From Acidovorax carolinensis (GTDB taxonomy: Bacteria > Pseudomonadota > Gammaproteobacteria > Burkholderiales > Burkholderiaceae_C), in assembly GCF_002157145.1 (NCBI RefSeq), contig NZ_CP021361.1, positions 3,465,001-3,529,000 of the forward strand: a stretch of DNA of 64,000 nt, in the 5' to 3' direction. Below are positions 9,310-17,785 of the stretch, piece by piece; the first letter of the stretch is position 1, and each line of letters opens with the position of its first letter. A program made the translations under genes and the position numbers. The notes below the pieces were generated by a model. It made no database searches. It was not told the DNA's origin and was given only the letters and a program-made list of their open reading frames with translations.

Positions 9310-9655
9310 TCAGCGCCGCTGGACCGCCAGCCTGCGTACCACGGTCGTGAGGCAGTCGATTTCGTCGAACGTGTTGTAGAACGCCAGCGATGGCCGCACC
9401 GTGGTTTCCACGCCAAGCGGCGCAGGATTCCCAACGCATTGGACACCTGCGTGACGACCACGATCTTGGTGCGATCGTTCAGCAGTTTGCTGTATTCATC
9501 CAGCAGCACCTGCCCGGAGGCGCCCACAGGAATCACGCGCAGCTTCGCGCCCTTGCGACAGCGAGCTGCTGCCAGGGCGCGATGTTGGCGTGATGTTCCA
9601 TGTGGCTGACGATGATCTGGTCGCCCTCGCCAATGTGCTGTGCACCCAGCTATTC
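9310..9655 (-). pseudogene. Decayed cysteine desulfurase (SufS-like) remnant
   Basis: The minus strand encodes pieces of a class V aminotransferase: [20 protein letters not shown] then GQVLLDEYSKLLNDRTKIV and VTQVSNALG, which match the middle of SufS. Straight after, in another frame, comes the C-terminal segment ETTVRPSLAFYNTFDEID ending VVRRLAVQRR and a stop. The region between, which should hold the PLP lysine and the active-site cysteine, is missing, as is the N-terminus. There is also a frame break at AVARGAKL. An internal deletion rules out function. It sits next to an unknown helix-turn-helix protein. Confidence 0.8.
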
Positions 9656-9674
9656 CAGTCAGTGGCGTGCCGCG

Positions 9675-10304
9675 CTATGCCAGCCGATAACTCCCTTTTC
9701 CCCGCTCTCGCACAGCGTCAGCAGCAACCAGCCTCCTCATCGCCAAGCCGACGGATCCCAGTGGTATTCCCGCACCGTGGGCAATAGTCCCTTGGGTCAA
9801 AGCCACCCAACTGCGACGGTCCAATACCTTTTTCAGGTGCGCCAGGACCTTTTCGTCGTTTGAACTCAGGCGTTGAGGCTGGCTCGCCGCTTCCTTCGTG
9901 CGCTTTCGCAGTGGTTTGGCCTTGGACGACTGCCGGTGCGGCGCGGGCTTGACGACCACATCTTGCGCGTCGTCAAAGTTTTCCGCACCGTGATGGACAC
10001 GAGAGCGGCTTGCCTGGTCTGGCAACGCAACAATGACTGGCGTCTCGGGCTGCATCATTTCCGCCGCTGCCCCGTACATTGTTTTGAGTTGTTCTTCGAT
10101 GCTTTGCAGCTCATGCGCCATGCGAGCCGCAGCGCGCAGTTGGGTAAAGGCGCGATCGGCCTCGGCACTGAAAGGTTCGCTGGCAACGATGCCAACCACA
10201 CGACCGGCATTTGACTGGACTTCGTGCGCGAATGCCTGTCGGGCCGCGTGCAAGCCCTCCCCGGCTTTTTGCAGGGCCAACAGGGTCGAGGGAGAAATGG
10301 ACAT
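9675..10304 (-). CDS. Unknown protein with a C-terminal winged-helix-like domain
   Basis: I do not recognise this 209-residue protein as a named family. The N-terminal half is helical and charged (about residues 1-85). A basic, low-complexity linker follows (KPAPHRQSSKAKPLRKRTK, about 118-136). The last 65 residues look like a winged helix-turn-helix: an ALTQGTIAHGAGIPLGSVGL segment and a closing wing ending RERGKGSYRLA. The start at 10304 has AGGAGC a few bases ahead. It runs towards the sufS remnant and is divergent from the HU-like gene. DNA binding is inferred from the C-terminal pattern only. Confidence 0.65.
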   Translation of the reverse strand: MSISPSTLLALQKAGEGLHAARQAFAHEVQSNAGRVVGIVASEPFSAEADRAFTQLRAAARMAHELQSIEEQLKTMYGAAAEMMQPETPVIVALPDQASRSRVHHGAENFDDAQDVVVKPAPHRQSSKAKPLRKRTKEAASQPQRLSSNDEKVLAHLKKVLDRRSWVALTQGTIAHGAGIPLGSVGLAMRRLVAADAVRERGKGSYRLA

Positions 10305-10495
10305 CGGAGCTCCTGAAAAAAGTCATGCCGGCGCAGCATGCTGCGCGATGCCATCGCCGTGAAAGATTCGAGTTTAGGGGAGTCCCGACAAGTACGCGGC
10401 ACGGGAACTGCCACAACACTGCTCCTAGAATCCGCATCGCGTGCCTGAATTCGTCAGGCAGCGCATATCAACTCCCAAACCCAAAAAGATTCACC

Positions 10496-10918
10496 ATGGC
10501 AACTGCAAAGAAGACATCCACGCCCGTCAAGAAGACTACGAAAGCGGCTCCCGCCGCCAAGAAGGTTGCACCTGTTGCCACCAAACCGGTAGCGATCGCC
10601 GTCAAGCCCATCAAGACGGTTTTCAACAAGACCACGCTGATCGCCCATCTGGTCGAGCAGTCTGGTGTGGAGCCCAAGGCAGCCAAGGCAGTTTTCGCCG
10701 CACTGGAAACCGCCATCCTCGGTTCGGTGCACAAGAAGGGATCGGGCGAGTTCACCCTGCCCGGCCTGATGAAGATCGGCTTGCAGCAGGTGCCCGCCAA
10801 GAAGAAGCGTTTTGGCAAGGATCCCTTCACGGGCGAAGAGCGCTGGTTCCCCGCCAAGCCGGCATCGGTGAAGATCAAGACGCGCGCGTTGAAGAAGCTC
10901 AAGGACGCAACGCTCTGA
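10496..10918 (+). CDS. HU-family DNA-binding protein with lysine/alanine/proline-rich N-terminal tail
   Basis: The 140-residue product has an N-terminal tail of about 38 residues made almost only of Lys, Ala, Pro, Thr and Val (with KKTTKAAPAAKK), followed by an HU/IHF-like body. The body has helix-forming KTTLIAHLVEQSGVEPKAAK, the strand segment GEFTLPGLMKIGL and a basic arm around KKKRFGKDPFTGEERWFPAK. The tail resembles eukaryotic histone H1 tails and occurs in many Burkholderiales nucleoid proteins. I chose the ATG at 10496 because the tail starts there; an open frame continues upstream but has no HU character. It is single-gene and divergent from the winged-helix protein. Confidence 0.88.
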   Translation: MATAKKTSTPVKKTTKAAPAAKKVAPVATKPVAIAVKPIKTVFNKTTLIAHLVEQSGVEPKAAKAVFAALETAILGSVHKKGSGEFTLPGLMKIGLQQVPAKKKRFGKDPFTGEERWFPAKPASVKIKTRALKKLKDATL

Positions 10919-11311
10919 TCCAGCGTTCGATCTGGGCGCTGCTCATCTGCGGCGCCCTTCGAGAAAAACTGCGGCTTGAATCTGGCCGGGTTTATGGAGG
11001 CTCGACACGCTGAGGGGCTTGAGCCAGGATCAAGTCCAACAAGCTTTTCCACTCGGTCCGCAACGCGCATTGCGGCTGGTGCAGAAACACAGATGCAGAT
11101 TGAAGCTGAGACACGGGACGCGCAGCTTCTGGTGACCCAATCGGCGTCAGCGCTACACGCGCTCAAATCACTGAACGGCAGCGCCGCTGCAGACGCTCTG
11201 GACACCGCACAGGATTTTGATGGATCATGTGCATTCGCAAGAGCCAAGGCAGGTTTCGAGTCCGCTTTGGCTTGCGTCATCCTGAAGCCACCTTGTCCGA
11301 GGAGGTCAGTC
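10919..11311. other. Stretch without a clear gene between HU-like gene and 96-residue protein
   Basis: A GGGCGC/GCGCCC hairpin near 10937-10960 could end HU transcription. An open frame from 10976 runs in phase into the next gene, but its composition gives no recognisable protein. The ribosome site at 11301-11305 argues that translation starts at 11312. Confidence 0.45.
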
Positions 11312-11602
11312 ATGAGTTTCCATCTCTTTGAGCACCGCCGCGACGCCCACATCCGCCGGTCCCGCGAGTATCTGGAAGAAGCGAATGTGGCGCGGGTTGA
11401 ACACCAGGCTGCTGCGGAGCACCATTCGGCCCTGGCAAAGATGTACGGCGAGCGGATCGCCAGAATCGAAGCGGAAATCAACAATGCGTTGCAGCCCCCT
11501 TCATTGGTTGCGCGGCCTTTGGTTGATGAATCAGGCAACGATGACGAGCGGCCCAAGATGGAGTCCGTCGTGACTTATCCGGCGCGATCAGTGCGCTCCT
11601 GA
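11312..11602 (+). CDS. Small helical protein of unknown function
   Basis: The 96-residue product starts at ATG 11312 with a good GGAGG six bases upstream. It is rich in Glu, Arg, Ala and His and predicted to be mostly helical over residues 5-62 (with REYLEEANVARVEHQAAAEH), with possible coiled-coil character, then a short proline-containing tail. No signal peptide or membrane segment. I do not recognise the family. It lies in the same accessory patch as the HU-like protein and dodecin, on the same strand. Confidence 0.6.
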   Translation: MSFHLFEHRRDAHIRRSREYLEEANVARVEHQAAAEHHSALAKMYGERIARIEAEINNALQPPSLVARPLVDESGNDDERPKMESVVTYPARSVRS

Positions 11603-12058
11603 GTACCGCTGGAAGCGGCAGACACTGGCCGCTGTGACGACTGGTATGCAGGGTTCGCAGGATCAATCGACCGTGATCTACGGTGAAGCCATCCGTTTGT
11701 TGACTTCGCACGGCTATCTCGACATGGGCGCGCGTGTGGGTGAGCGTATGGGCCGTTCGGCGCACGACAGGATCGGTCCGTCAAGTAGCGTTATGCGAAC
11801 GAGAGTGCTGCCCCTGTGCCAATTGCCGCAATTCCTTTTGCTTGATCTCCGCGCACTGCGTGCGGCACGGCCCTTCGCCATCGGCGACTGCTTCTTGGTC
11901 GGCTCTATTTCGAGATATCCATCGACTGACGCCCCCACCGGGCGCGACTGCCCATGGCTGAGACCTATACACCGGGATCGAATGTGGCCATACTTTGTTT
12001 GCCCTTCGCCCTCGCCCCAAGGCCGGGCGACCCAATTGGCCGACTATCAGGAGATGTC
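11603..12058. other. 456-base stretch with no supported gene
   Basis: Several short open frames exist on both strands, but none has a convincing ribosome site together with protein-like composition. I see no tRNA cloverleaf or strong hairpin. The last bases (AGGAG at 12049-12053) are the dodecin ribosome site. Confidence 0.4.
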
Positions 12059-12265
12059 ATGTCCAAGCACGTCTACAAGACCCTGGAGCTCACCGGCTCC
12101 TCGCCCTCTGGCATTGAAGATGCGGTCAGCACGGCCATCGCCAAGGCCAGCGAGACCGTCCGCAATATGCAGTGGTTTGAAGTGGTGGAAACGCGTGGCC
12201 ACATCCATGAGGGCAAGGTCGCCCACTGGCAAGTCACCATAAAAGTCGGATTCACCCTCGAATAA
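12059..12265 (+). CDS. Dodecin family flavin-binding protein
   Basis: Dodecins are small proteins that assemble into hollow dodecamers and store riboflavin, FMN or related ligands, shielding the cell from free flavin. The 68-residue product has the family's single domain: an N-terminal [12 protein letters not shown] strand, a helix over [15 protein letters not shown], and the strands [11 protein letters not shown] and [13 protein letters not shown]. The conserved Trp in NMQWFEV is the residue that stacks on flavin. The start is ATG 12059 with AGGAG six bases ahead; the open frame reaches further upstream without support. Confidence 0.93.
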   Translation: MSKHVYKTLELTGSSPSGIEDAVSTAIAKASETVRNMQWFEVVETRGHIHEGKVAHWQVTIKVGFTLE

Positions 12266-12301
12266 GAGGGGATGAGGAGCGCCGCCCCCAGCGCGCTCCG
12301 G

Positions 12302-14272
12302 TCACTCGACCGTCACGCTCTTGGCCAGGTTGCGTGGTTTGTCCACGTCGGTTCCCCGCGCACAGGCCGTGTGATACGCCAGCAGCTGCAGCGGCACCAC
12401 ATGCAGCAGCGGGCTGAGGTGGCCGTAGTGTTCGGGCATACGGATGACGTGGATGCCCTCACTGCTTTCGATGTGGGTGTCGGCGTCGGCCAGCACATAC
12501 AGCACGCCGCCGCGCGCGCGCACTTCCTGCATGTTGCTCTTGAGCTTTTCCAGCAGCGCGTCGTTGGGCGCCACGGTCACCACCGGCATGGCGCTGGTCA
12601 CCAGGGCCAGGGGGCCGTGCTTGAGCTCGCCCGCAGGGTAGGCCTCAGCGTGGATGTAGCTGATTTCCTTGAGCTTGAGGGCGCCTTCGAGCGCGATGGG
12701 GTAATGCAACCCACGGCCCAGGAACAAAGCGTTTTCCATGCGCGCAAAGTCTTCGGCCCAGCTGATAACTTGGGGTTCCAGCGCCAGCACGGCCTGCAGG
12801 GCCACGGGCAGGTGGCGCATAGCCTTGAGGTGGGCGGCTTCCTGCTCTTCGCCCAGGCGGCCTTTGGATTGGGCCAGCGCGAGCGTCAGCAAAAACAGGC
12901 CTGCCAGTTGCGTGGTGAAGGCCTTGGTGCTGGCCACGCCGATCTCGACACCCGCGCGGGTGATATAGGCCAGCTTGCATTCGCGCACCATGGCGCTGGT
13001 GGCCACGTTGCAGATGGTCAGCGTGTGTTGCATGCCCAGGCTTTGCGCGTGGCGCAGTGCAGCAAGGGTGTCGGCGGTTTCGCCCGACTGGCTGATGGTG
13101 ACCACCAGGGTGCGCGGGTTGGGCACGCTGGTGCGGTAGCGGTATTCGCTGGCCACTTCCACCTGGGTGGGAATGCCGGCGATTTCCTCCAGCCAGTATT
13201 TGGCCGCGCAACCGCTGTAGTAACTGGTGCCGCAGGCCAGGATGAGCACGCTGTCAATTTCCTTGAAAACGCGCCAGGCGGCGGAGCCCGGCTCACCATG
13301 CAGGCCAGCGCCGTCAAACAGCTCGGGCACGATGCCCGCGACGCCTTCGAGCGTGTCGGCAATGGCGCGCGGCTGCTCGAAGATTTCCTTTTGCATGTAG
13401 TGGCGATAGGGCCCCAGCTCGGCCGCGCCGCTGTGCGCCTGCACGGTGCGCACGGGGCGTTGCGCCGGCGTCAACGCCGTGCCGTCTTTGCCCACGATCC
13501 AGTAGCGGCCCAGTTGCAGGTCCACCAGGTCGCCCTCTTCCAGGTACACGATCTGGTCGGTGACGCCGGCCAGGGCCATCGCGTCGCTGGCCAGGAAATG
13601 CTCGCGGGACGCCAAAGCCCCTTCGCTCGCATCCTGGCCCACACCCAGGATCAGCGGCGAGCCCGCACGCGCGCCCACCACGCGATGGGGTTCGTCCTTG
13701 TGGATCACGGCAATGGCGTAGGCGCCATGCAGCTCGGCGATGGCGGCCCGCACGGCGTCGAACAGGTCGCCGCTGTAATGGCTGTCCACCAGGTGCGCAA
13801 TGACTTCGGTGTCGGTCTGGCTCACAAACACATAGCCGCGCGCCTGCAGGGTGGCACGCAGCTCTTCGTGGTTTTCGATGATGCCGTTGTGCACCAGGGC
13901 GACGCGGCCCGGCCGCGCCGGGTCGCTTTCGGCTTGCTGGCCTGTAGCGGCGTCGCTGCCCGTGCCGTGGCTGAAATGGGGGTGGGCGTTGTGCACCGCC
14001 GGCGCACCGTGCGTAGCCCAGCGGGTGTGGGCAATGCCGGTGGCGCCTTCCAGGTGGTCGGCCTGCACCTGCGCCAGCAACTCGGCCACGCGCGCCGTGC
14101 TGCGGGCGCGCCGCAGTCCAGCGTCCGGCGTGCCATGGGGCGCCGCGTTCGGGCTGGATGTGTGCACGGCCACGCCGCACGAGTCATAGCCCCGGTATTC
14201 GAGCCGCTGCAGGCCCTGGACGAGGATGGGAACGATGTTGCGTGTGGAGACTGCGCCGACGATGCCGCACAT
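12302..14272 (-). CDS. glmS: Glutamine-fructose-6-phosphate aminotransferase (isomerizing)
   Basis: GlmS makes glucosamine-6-phosphate from fructose-6-phosphate and glutamine, the entry step to UDP-GlcNAc. The start is set by MCGIVGAVS, since the Cys after the initiator Met is the amidotransferase nucleophile; the open frame extends 49 codons further without support. [14 protein letters not shown] residues ([12 protein letters not shown]) complete the glutaminase domain, followed by two SIS sugar-isomerase domains ([23 protein letters not shown]) and the conserved C-terminal NLAKSVTVE. At 656 residues it is longer than the usual 609. The extra lies in two insertions in the glutaminase half, rich in Ala, Pro, Gly, Arg and Ser. 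Divergent from lrp; glmU lies 4 kb away. Confidence 0.96.
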   Translation of the reverse strand: MCGIVGAVSTRNIVPILVQGLQRLEYRGYDSCGVAVHTSSPNAAPHGTPDAGLRRARSTARVAELLAQVQADHLEGATGIAHTRWATHGAPAVHNAHPHFSHGTGSDAATGQQAESDPARPGRVALVHNGIIENHEELRATLQARGYVFVSQTDTEVIAHLVDSHYSGDLFDAVRAAIAELHGAYAIAVIHKDEPHRVVGARAGSPLILGVGQDASEGALASREHFLASDAMALAGVTDQIVYLEEGDLVDLQLGRYWIVGKDGTALTPAQRPVRTVQAHSGAAELGPYRHYMQKEIFEQPRAIADTLEGVAGIVPELFDGAGLHGEPGSAAWRVFKEIDSVLILACGTSYYSGCAAKYWLEEIAGIPTQVEVASEYRYRTSVPNPRTLVVTISQSGETADTLAALRHAQSLGMQHTLTICNVATSAMVRECKLAYITRAGVEIGVASTKAFTTQLAGLFLLTLALAQSKGRLGEEQEAAHLKAMRHLPVALQAVLALEPQVISWAEDFARMENALFLGRGLHYPIALEGALKLKEISYIHAEAYPAGELKHGPLALVTSAMPVVTVAPNDALLEKLKSNMQEVRARGGVLYVLADADTHIESSEGIHVIRMPEHYGHLSPLLHVVPLQLLAYHTACARGTDVDKPRNLAKSVTVE

Positions 14273-14362
14273 GGTGGTTGCCTCAGTTGGAAAGAGATGG
14301 GCCGATGGTAGACAGCATCGAGAAAAATATTCGATTGATATTTGGCTGTATTTGAACTTTAA

Positions 14363-14398
14363 TTTCATGCATCGCAGCGAATGAAATTTACGTTCATT
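14363..14398. promoter_or_regulatory. Overlapping AT-rich inverted repeats before the Lrp-type gene
   Basis: Two inverted repeats share one arm: TTTCAT (14363-14368) with ATGAAA (14381-14386), and AATGAA (14380-14385) with TTCATT (14393-14398). They lie in an AT-rich segment that is unusual in this GC-rich window, 13-48 bases before the regulator's start and in the shared glmS/lrp upstream region. Autoregulation by the Lrp-type protein is a natural inference. Confidence 0.5.
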
Positions 14399-14410
14399 TT
14401 TAATTGAGAT

Positions 14411-14899
14411 ATGGAACAAATATCACTCGACGCCACCGACCTGCAACTGCTCAACATCCTGCAAACCGACGCCGCGCAGAGCAACCAGTCTTTGGCGCAG
14501 CAGGTGCATGTGTCGCCGCCCACCTGCCTGCGGCGGGTCAAGCGCCTGCACGATTCCGGGCTGATCGAGCGCCAGGTTGCCCTGCTGCAACCCGACCGGC
14601 TGGCGGCGCTGCAGGGCCACGGGCTGTCGGCCATTGTGGAGGTGACGCTGGACCGCCAGGGTGCTGAATGGCTGGATGCGTTCGAGGCCCGCGCCGTGGC
14701 CGACGACTGCGTGCAGCAGTGCTGGCGCGTGTCGCCGGGGCCGGATTTCATGCTGGTGGTGCACACGCGCGACATGCCGGGCTACCTGGCGCTATCGCAG
14801 CGCCTGTTCACGGCCGATGCCAATGTGCGCAACGTCAAAGCCTTTTTTGCCACCCGTCGTGCAAAATTTGAAACAAAAATACCGCTAACCATTACCTGA
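14411..14899 (+). CDS. Lrp/AsnC-family transcriptional regulator
   Basis: The 162-residue product has the standard two parts. An N-terminal helix-turn-helix (about residues 8-55) contains [20 protein letters not shown] and [20 protein letters not shown]-terminal RAM/AsnC ligand domain (about 70-150) contains [14 protein letters not shown]. Such proteins form octamers and respond to amino acids. It is divergent from glmS, with AT-rich inverted repeats in between. Its last codons and stop (TGA at 14897-14899) fall inside a dispersed palindromic repeat. The effector cannot be told. Confidence 0.9.
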   Translation: MEQISLDATDLQLLNILQTDAAQSNQSLAQQVHVSPPTCLRRVKRLHDSGLIERQVALLQPDRLAALQGHGLSAIVEVTLDRQGAEWLDAFEARAVADDCVQQCWRVSPGPDFMLVVHTRDMPGYLALSQRLFTADANVRNVKAFFATRRAKFETKIPLTIT

Positions 14900-14927
14900 C
14901 AAGCGGTTGCAGCTATCTTTTTTGAAT
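14862..14927. repeat. AGCGCTT-type palindromic repeat over the lrp stop codon
   Basis: CAAAATTTGAAACAAAAAT leads into ACCGCT (14881-14886), pairing with AGCGGT (14902-14907), then GCAGCTATC and a T-run. The same order of blocks is seen in reverse at 4639-4700. The regulator's stop lies between the two arms, so the hairpin with its T-run can also terminate transcription. Confidence 0.7.
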
Positions 14928-15042
14928 TTCCAAGGGTGCATGGCGCCTGCGGCTAGCGCCCCGGATTGCCATGGCGCTGGCCCGGGGCATACAGTAGCCC
15001 CAGCAACTGCCCCGCGCAGCCCCACCGCGAAGGAAACGCCGC

Positions 15043-16038
15043 ATGGAATTCAAGGACTATTACCAGGTACTGGGTGTCAGCAAGACGGCCACTGCCGATG
15101 ACATCAAGAAGGCCTACCGCAAGCTGGCGCGCAAATACCACCCCGACGTGAGCAAGGAAGCCGACGCCGCAGCCCGCATGGCCGAGGTGAACGAGGCCAA
15201 CGCCGTGCTCTCCGATCCCGAAAAGCGCGAAGCCTACGACGCGCTGGGCCGCCAGGCGCCACACCGCCCGGGGCAGGATTTCCGCCCGCCACCCAACTGG
15301 GACGCCGGCTTCGAGTTCTCCGACGGGGCCGGCACAGCCGGTGGGCCCGACGGCGAATTCAGTGACTTCTTCGAGCAGCTGTTTGGCCGCCATGCGCGCG
15401 CCCAGCGTGCCCAAAGCCATTACCGTGAAGCGCCAAGGGATGCCGAATGGGGTGGCACACCACAGCCATCGCGCGGCAACGACCACCACGCCAGGATCGA
15501 GCTCGATCTGCTGGACGCCTACCAGGGCGCCGAGCGCAGCCTGACGCTGCGTGGTGCCCGGCTCGACGACGCGGGCCGCATGGTGCACGAACAACGCAAC
15601 CTGCAGGTCAAGATACCCAAGGGTGTGCGCGAAGGGCAGCTCATCCGCCTGACGGGCCAGGGCAGCCCCGGCACGGGCGGCGCCCCTGCGGGCGACCTGT
15701 TCCTGGAGGTGCAATTCAAACCCGACCCCCGCTGGCGCGCCATCGACCGCGATGTCTACCAACCCGTGGCCGTGGCCCCCTGGGAGGCCGAACTGGGCGC
15801 CGTCATCGAGGTGCACACCCCCGCCGGCGCCCTGGAGGTGACCGTGCCAGCACACTGGAAATCCGCGCGCAAGCTGCGCCTGAAGGGCCGGGGCATTCCG
15901 GCCGCCACGCCAGGAGACCTGTACTTGGAACTGAGCGTCGCCCTGCCGCCGGCCCACAGCGACGCCGAGCGCGCCGCCTACACCGCGATGGCCAAGGCCT
16001 TTCCCCGCTTCGACCCGCGCGCCACCCCGGGAGCCTGA
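15043..16038 (+). CDS. cbpA: DnaJ-class co-chaperone CbpA
   Basis: CbpA is a DnaJ paralogue that stimulates DnaK and can bind curved DNA in stationary phase. The N-terminal J domain has YRKLARKYHPDV with the HPD triad at residues 33-35. A Gly/Phe-poor linker (about 75-150) follows, without the DnaJ cysteine-rich zinc domain. The two C-terminal substrate-binding beta domains contain IPKGVREGQLIRLTGQG and LRLKGRGIPA. Length 331 is usual. ACCGCGAAGGAAACGCCGC ahead of the ATG provides a ribosome site. cbpM follows after two bases, the classical operon. Confidence 0.94.
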   Translation: MEFKDYYQVLGVSKTATADDIKKAYRKLARKYHPDVSKEADAAARMAEVNEANAVLSDPEKREAYDALGRQAPHRPGQDFRPPPNWDAGFEFSDGAGTAGGPDGEFSDFFEQLFGRHARAQRAQSHYREAPRDAEWGGTPQPSRGNDHHARIELDLLDAYQGAERSLTLRGARLDDAGRMVHEQRNLQVKIPKGVREGQLIRLTGQGSPGTGGAPAGDLFLEVQFKPDPRWRAIDRDVYQPVAVAPWEAELGAVIEVHTPAGALEVTVPAHWKSARKLRLKGRGIPAATPGDLYLELSVALPPAHSDAERAAYTAMAKAFPRFDPRATPGA

Positions 16039-16040
16039 CC

Positions 16041-16385
16041 ATGACAACTGCCCACAACACCCCCAACGTGCAGCCGGGCGAACTGCTGGACGACACCGCC
16101 CTGTTTTCCCTGGAGGACCTGGCGCGCATCTGCCACGTGGCGCCGGGCTGGGTCAGCGAACGGCTGGAGGCCGGCCTGCTGCAGGCCGACAGCCTGGGCG
16201 GCCACTGGCGCTTTGCCAGCGCCACCGTGGTGCGCGCGCGCCGGCTGGCCCAGCTGGAAACCACCTTCGACGCCGACCCCCAGCTCGCCGCCCTCACGGC
16301 CGACCTGATCGAAGAAGTGGCACACCTGCGCCAGCGCCTGCAACACCTGGAAGCCGCCATGGGCCACGGACCACGGCCTGGGTGA
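16041..16385 (+). CDS. cbpM: Chaperone modulator CbpM
   Basis: CbpM binds the J domain of CbpA and blocks its co-chaperone activity. The 114-residue product has the MerR-like helix-turn-helix typical of the family (FSLEDLARICHVAPGWVSER), followed by a long helical dimerisation region (LTADLIEEVAHLRQRLQHLE). The start ATG 16041 lies two bases after the cbpA stop, so the two are co-translated. A further start upstream in the open frame would overlap cbpA and is unlikely. Confidence 0.9.
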   Translation: MTTAHNTPNVQPGELLDDTALFSLEDLARICHVAPGWVSERLEAGLLQADSLGGHWRFASATVVRARRLAQLETTFDADPQLAALTADLIEEVAHLRQRLQHLEAAMGHGPRPG

Positions 16386-16520
16386 CATTCCCGATGAAAT
16401 CCCCCGGTGACATTTTTTGCTGGCGCTGGCGGGGCGCCACCTGTAGGATTTGGTAACAACCAACCCTTTGCACGCTCCCAGCACATCGCGTCCCTGCGGC
16501 GTCTGCCTGACTGATCCACC

Positions 16521-17573
16521 ATGCCCGATCCCAAGCGCCAACTCCCCCGTCGGGTCTATCCCTTGCGTGTGCTGGGCATGGGTCTGGGCGCAGTGGTGGT
16601 GAGCGTGGTGCTGTGGGAGCGCAACGCCAGCGTGGTGGCCTGGCTGTACATGGCGCTGATCACCTTGGCCTGGCCCCATGTGGCCTACCAGTTGAGCCGC
16701 CGCAGCGCCGACCCTTACCGTGCAGAAATACGCAATCTGCTGGTCGATTCGGCGCTGGTGGCGGCCCTGGTGCCACTGATGCACTTCAATTTGCTGCCCA
16801 GCGTATTGCTGCTCACGCTGACCATGGTGGACAAGATCACTACCGGCATTCACGGCCTGTGGGCCCGCTCGCTGCCCGGCATGGCGGGCGCGGCGGCGGC
16901 CAGTGCGGCCTTGACCGGCTTTCACTGGGCACCAGTGACATCCATGCTGGTGATCATTGCGTGCCTGCCCGTGATGGTGCTGCACACCCTGTCGGTCAGC
17001 GTGGTGAGCTACCGCCTGATCCGCAAGGTGTCGCAGCAAAACCAGTTGCTCGACGAATTGCGGCGCATCGACGCCCTCACCGGCCTGTATGGCCGCGGCC
17101 ACTGGCAGGAGCAGGCCGAAGCCACGCTGCGCCGCCACCATGCCACTGACGAACCCGCCTGCCTGGTGATGCTGGACATTGACCATTTCAAGCAGATCAA
17201 CGACCGGCATGGCCACACGGTGGGCGACGAAGTGCTGCGCGCACTGGCGCGCATCGTGCTCAACAACGTACGCGCCACCGACTGCGCAGGCCGCTACGGC
17301 GGTGACGAGTTCGCCATCGTGCTGCGCGGCATGCACCTGGACAATGCCATGCTGGTGGCCCAGCGCATCCGCGAACAGGTACAAGCCCTGCAGTTGCACG
17401 AGCTGCCCTCTCTGCGCTTCACCAGCAGCCTGGGCGTGGCAGCGGCCGACCACCGCCACAACAGCCTGCGCGCCTGGACCAATGCCGCCGACGCCGAGCT
17501 TTACCAGGCCAAGGCCGCTGGGCGCAACCGCGTGTCGGCCGGTGCCATGCCGGTACTGGCGCCCGTGGTGTAG
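16521..17573 (+). CDS. Membrane-anchored GGDEF diguanylate cyclase
   Basis: The enzyme makes cyclic di-GMP from two GTP. The N-terminal 170 residues contain about five hydrophobic segments (for instance VVAWLYMALITLAWPHVAY), resembling a MASE-type membrane sensor. The catalytic domain follows, with RIDALTGLYGRGHW and the active-site GGDEF at residues 260-264. A product-inhibition I-site RATD lies at 251-254, so feedback control is expected. The active-site loop is intact. No phosphodiesterase domain is present. The gene stands alone after cbpM; signal and target are unknown. Confidence 0.92.
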   Translation: MPDPKRQLPRRVYPLRVLGMGLGAVVVSVVLWERNASVVAWLYMALITLAWPHVAYQLSRRSADPYRAEIRNLLVDSALVAALVPLMHFNLLPSVLLLTLTMVDKITTGIHGLWARSLPGMAGAAAASAALTGFHWAPVTSMLVIIACLPVMVLHTLSVSVVSYRLIRKVSQQNQLLDELRRIDALTGLYGRGHWQEQAEATLRRHHATDEPACLVMLDIDHFKQINDRHGHTVGDEVLRALARIVLNNVRATDCAGRYGGDEFAIVLRGMHLDNAMLVAQRIREQVQALQLHELPSLRFTSSLGVAAADHRHNSLRAWTNAADAELYQAKAAGRNRVSAGAMPVLAPVV

Positions 17574-17680
17574 CCGCCCGCTGCGTCGTCTTGCAGCGCC
17601 TGCACCACCGCCGACAGCAGGAATTGAGCATGCCGACCCCCAGTGCCTCGGTGCGCGCGGGTAGCCGACAGCGGGCAATC

Positions 17681-17785
17681 ATACGGATTTGCATTCAATC
17701 GGATAACCAGGCGGGGAGCCGAAGACAGTGCTGTAGCACGGCGAGGCGACCCAACGACGTTATACGGTTGAAGGCAAATCCGTAT
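17681..17785. repeat. 105-bp imperfect inverted-repeat element
   Basis: Terminal arms of 27 bases (17681-17707 and 17759-17785) match at about 22 positions: ATACGGATTTGCATTCAA on the left is mirrored by TTGAAGGCAAATCCGTAT on the right. Between them lie 51 bases containing GCTGTAGC. The right end supplies the first base of the histidine kinase stop codon. Shape and size suggest a MITE or REP-like element; no transposase gene is present and no target duplication is obvious. Confidence 0.7.

Noticed and set aside
10468-11556. 362-codon minus-strand open frame opposite the HU-like gene
   Set aside because: The HU-like protein and the 96-residue protein with its ribosome site explain the region. 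The antisense product is Ser/Arg/Ala-rich and unrecognisable.
11603-12058. Possible tRNA or small RNA (GGGTTCGCAGGATC near 11650)
   Set aside because: The bases around it cannot be folded into a cloverleaf with an acceptor stem and anticodon arm.
12272-14311. Long plus-strand open frame opposite glmS
   Set aside because: It mirrors the real glmS gene, which has full-length family motifs. The product is His/Gln/Arg-rich, as expected for an antisense reading of GC-rich coding DNA.
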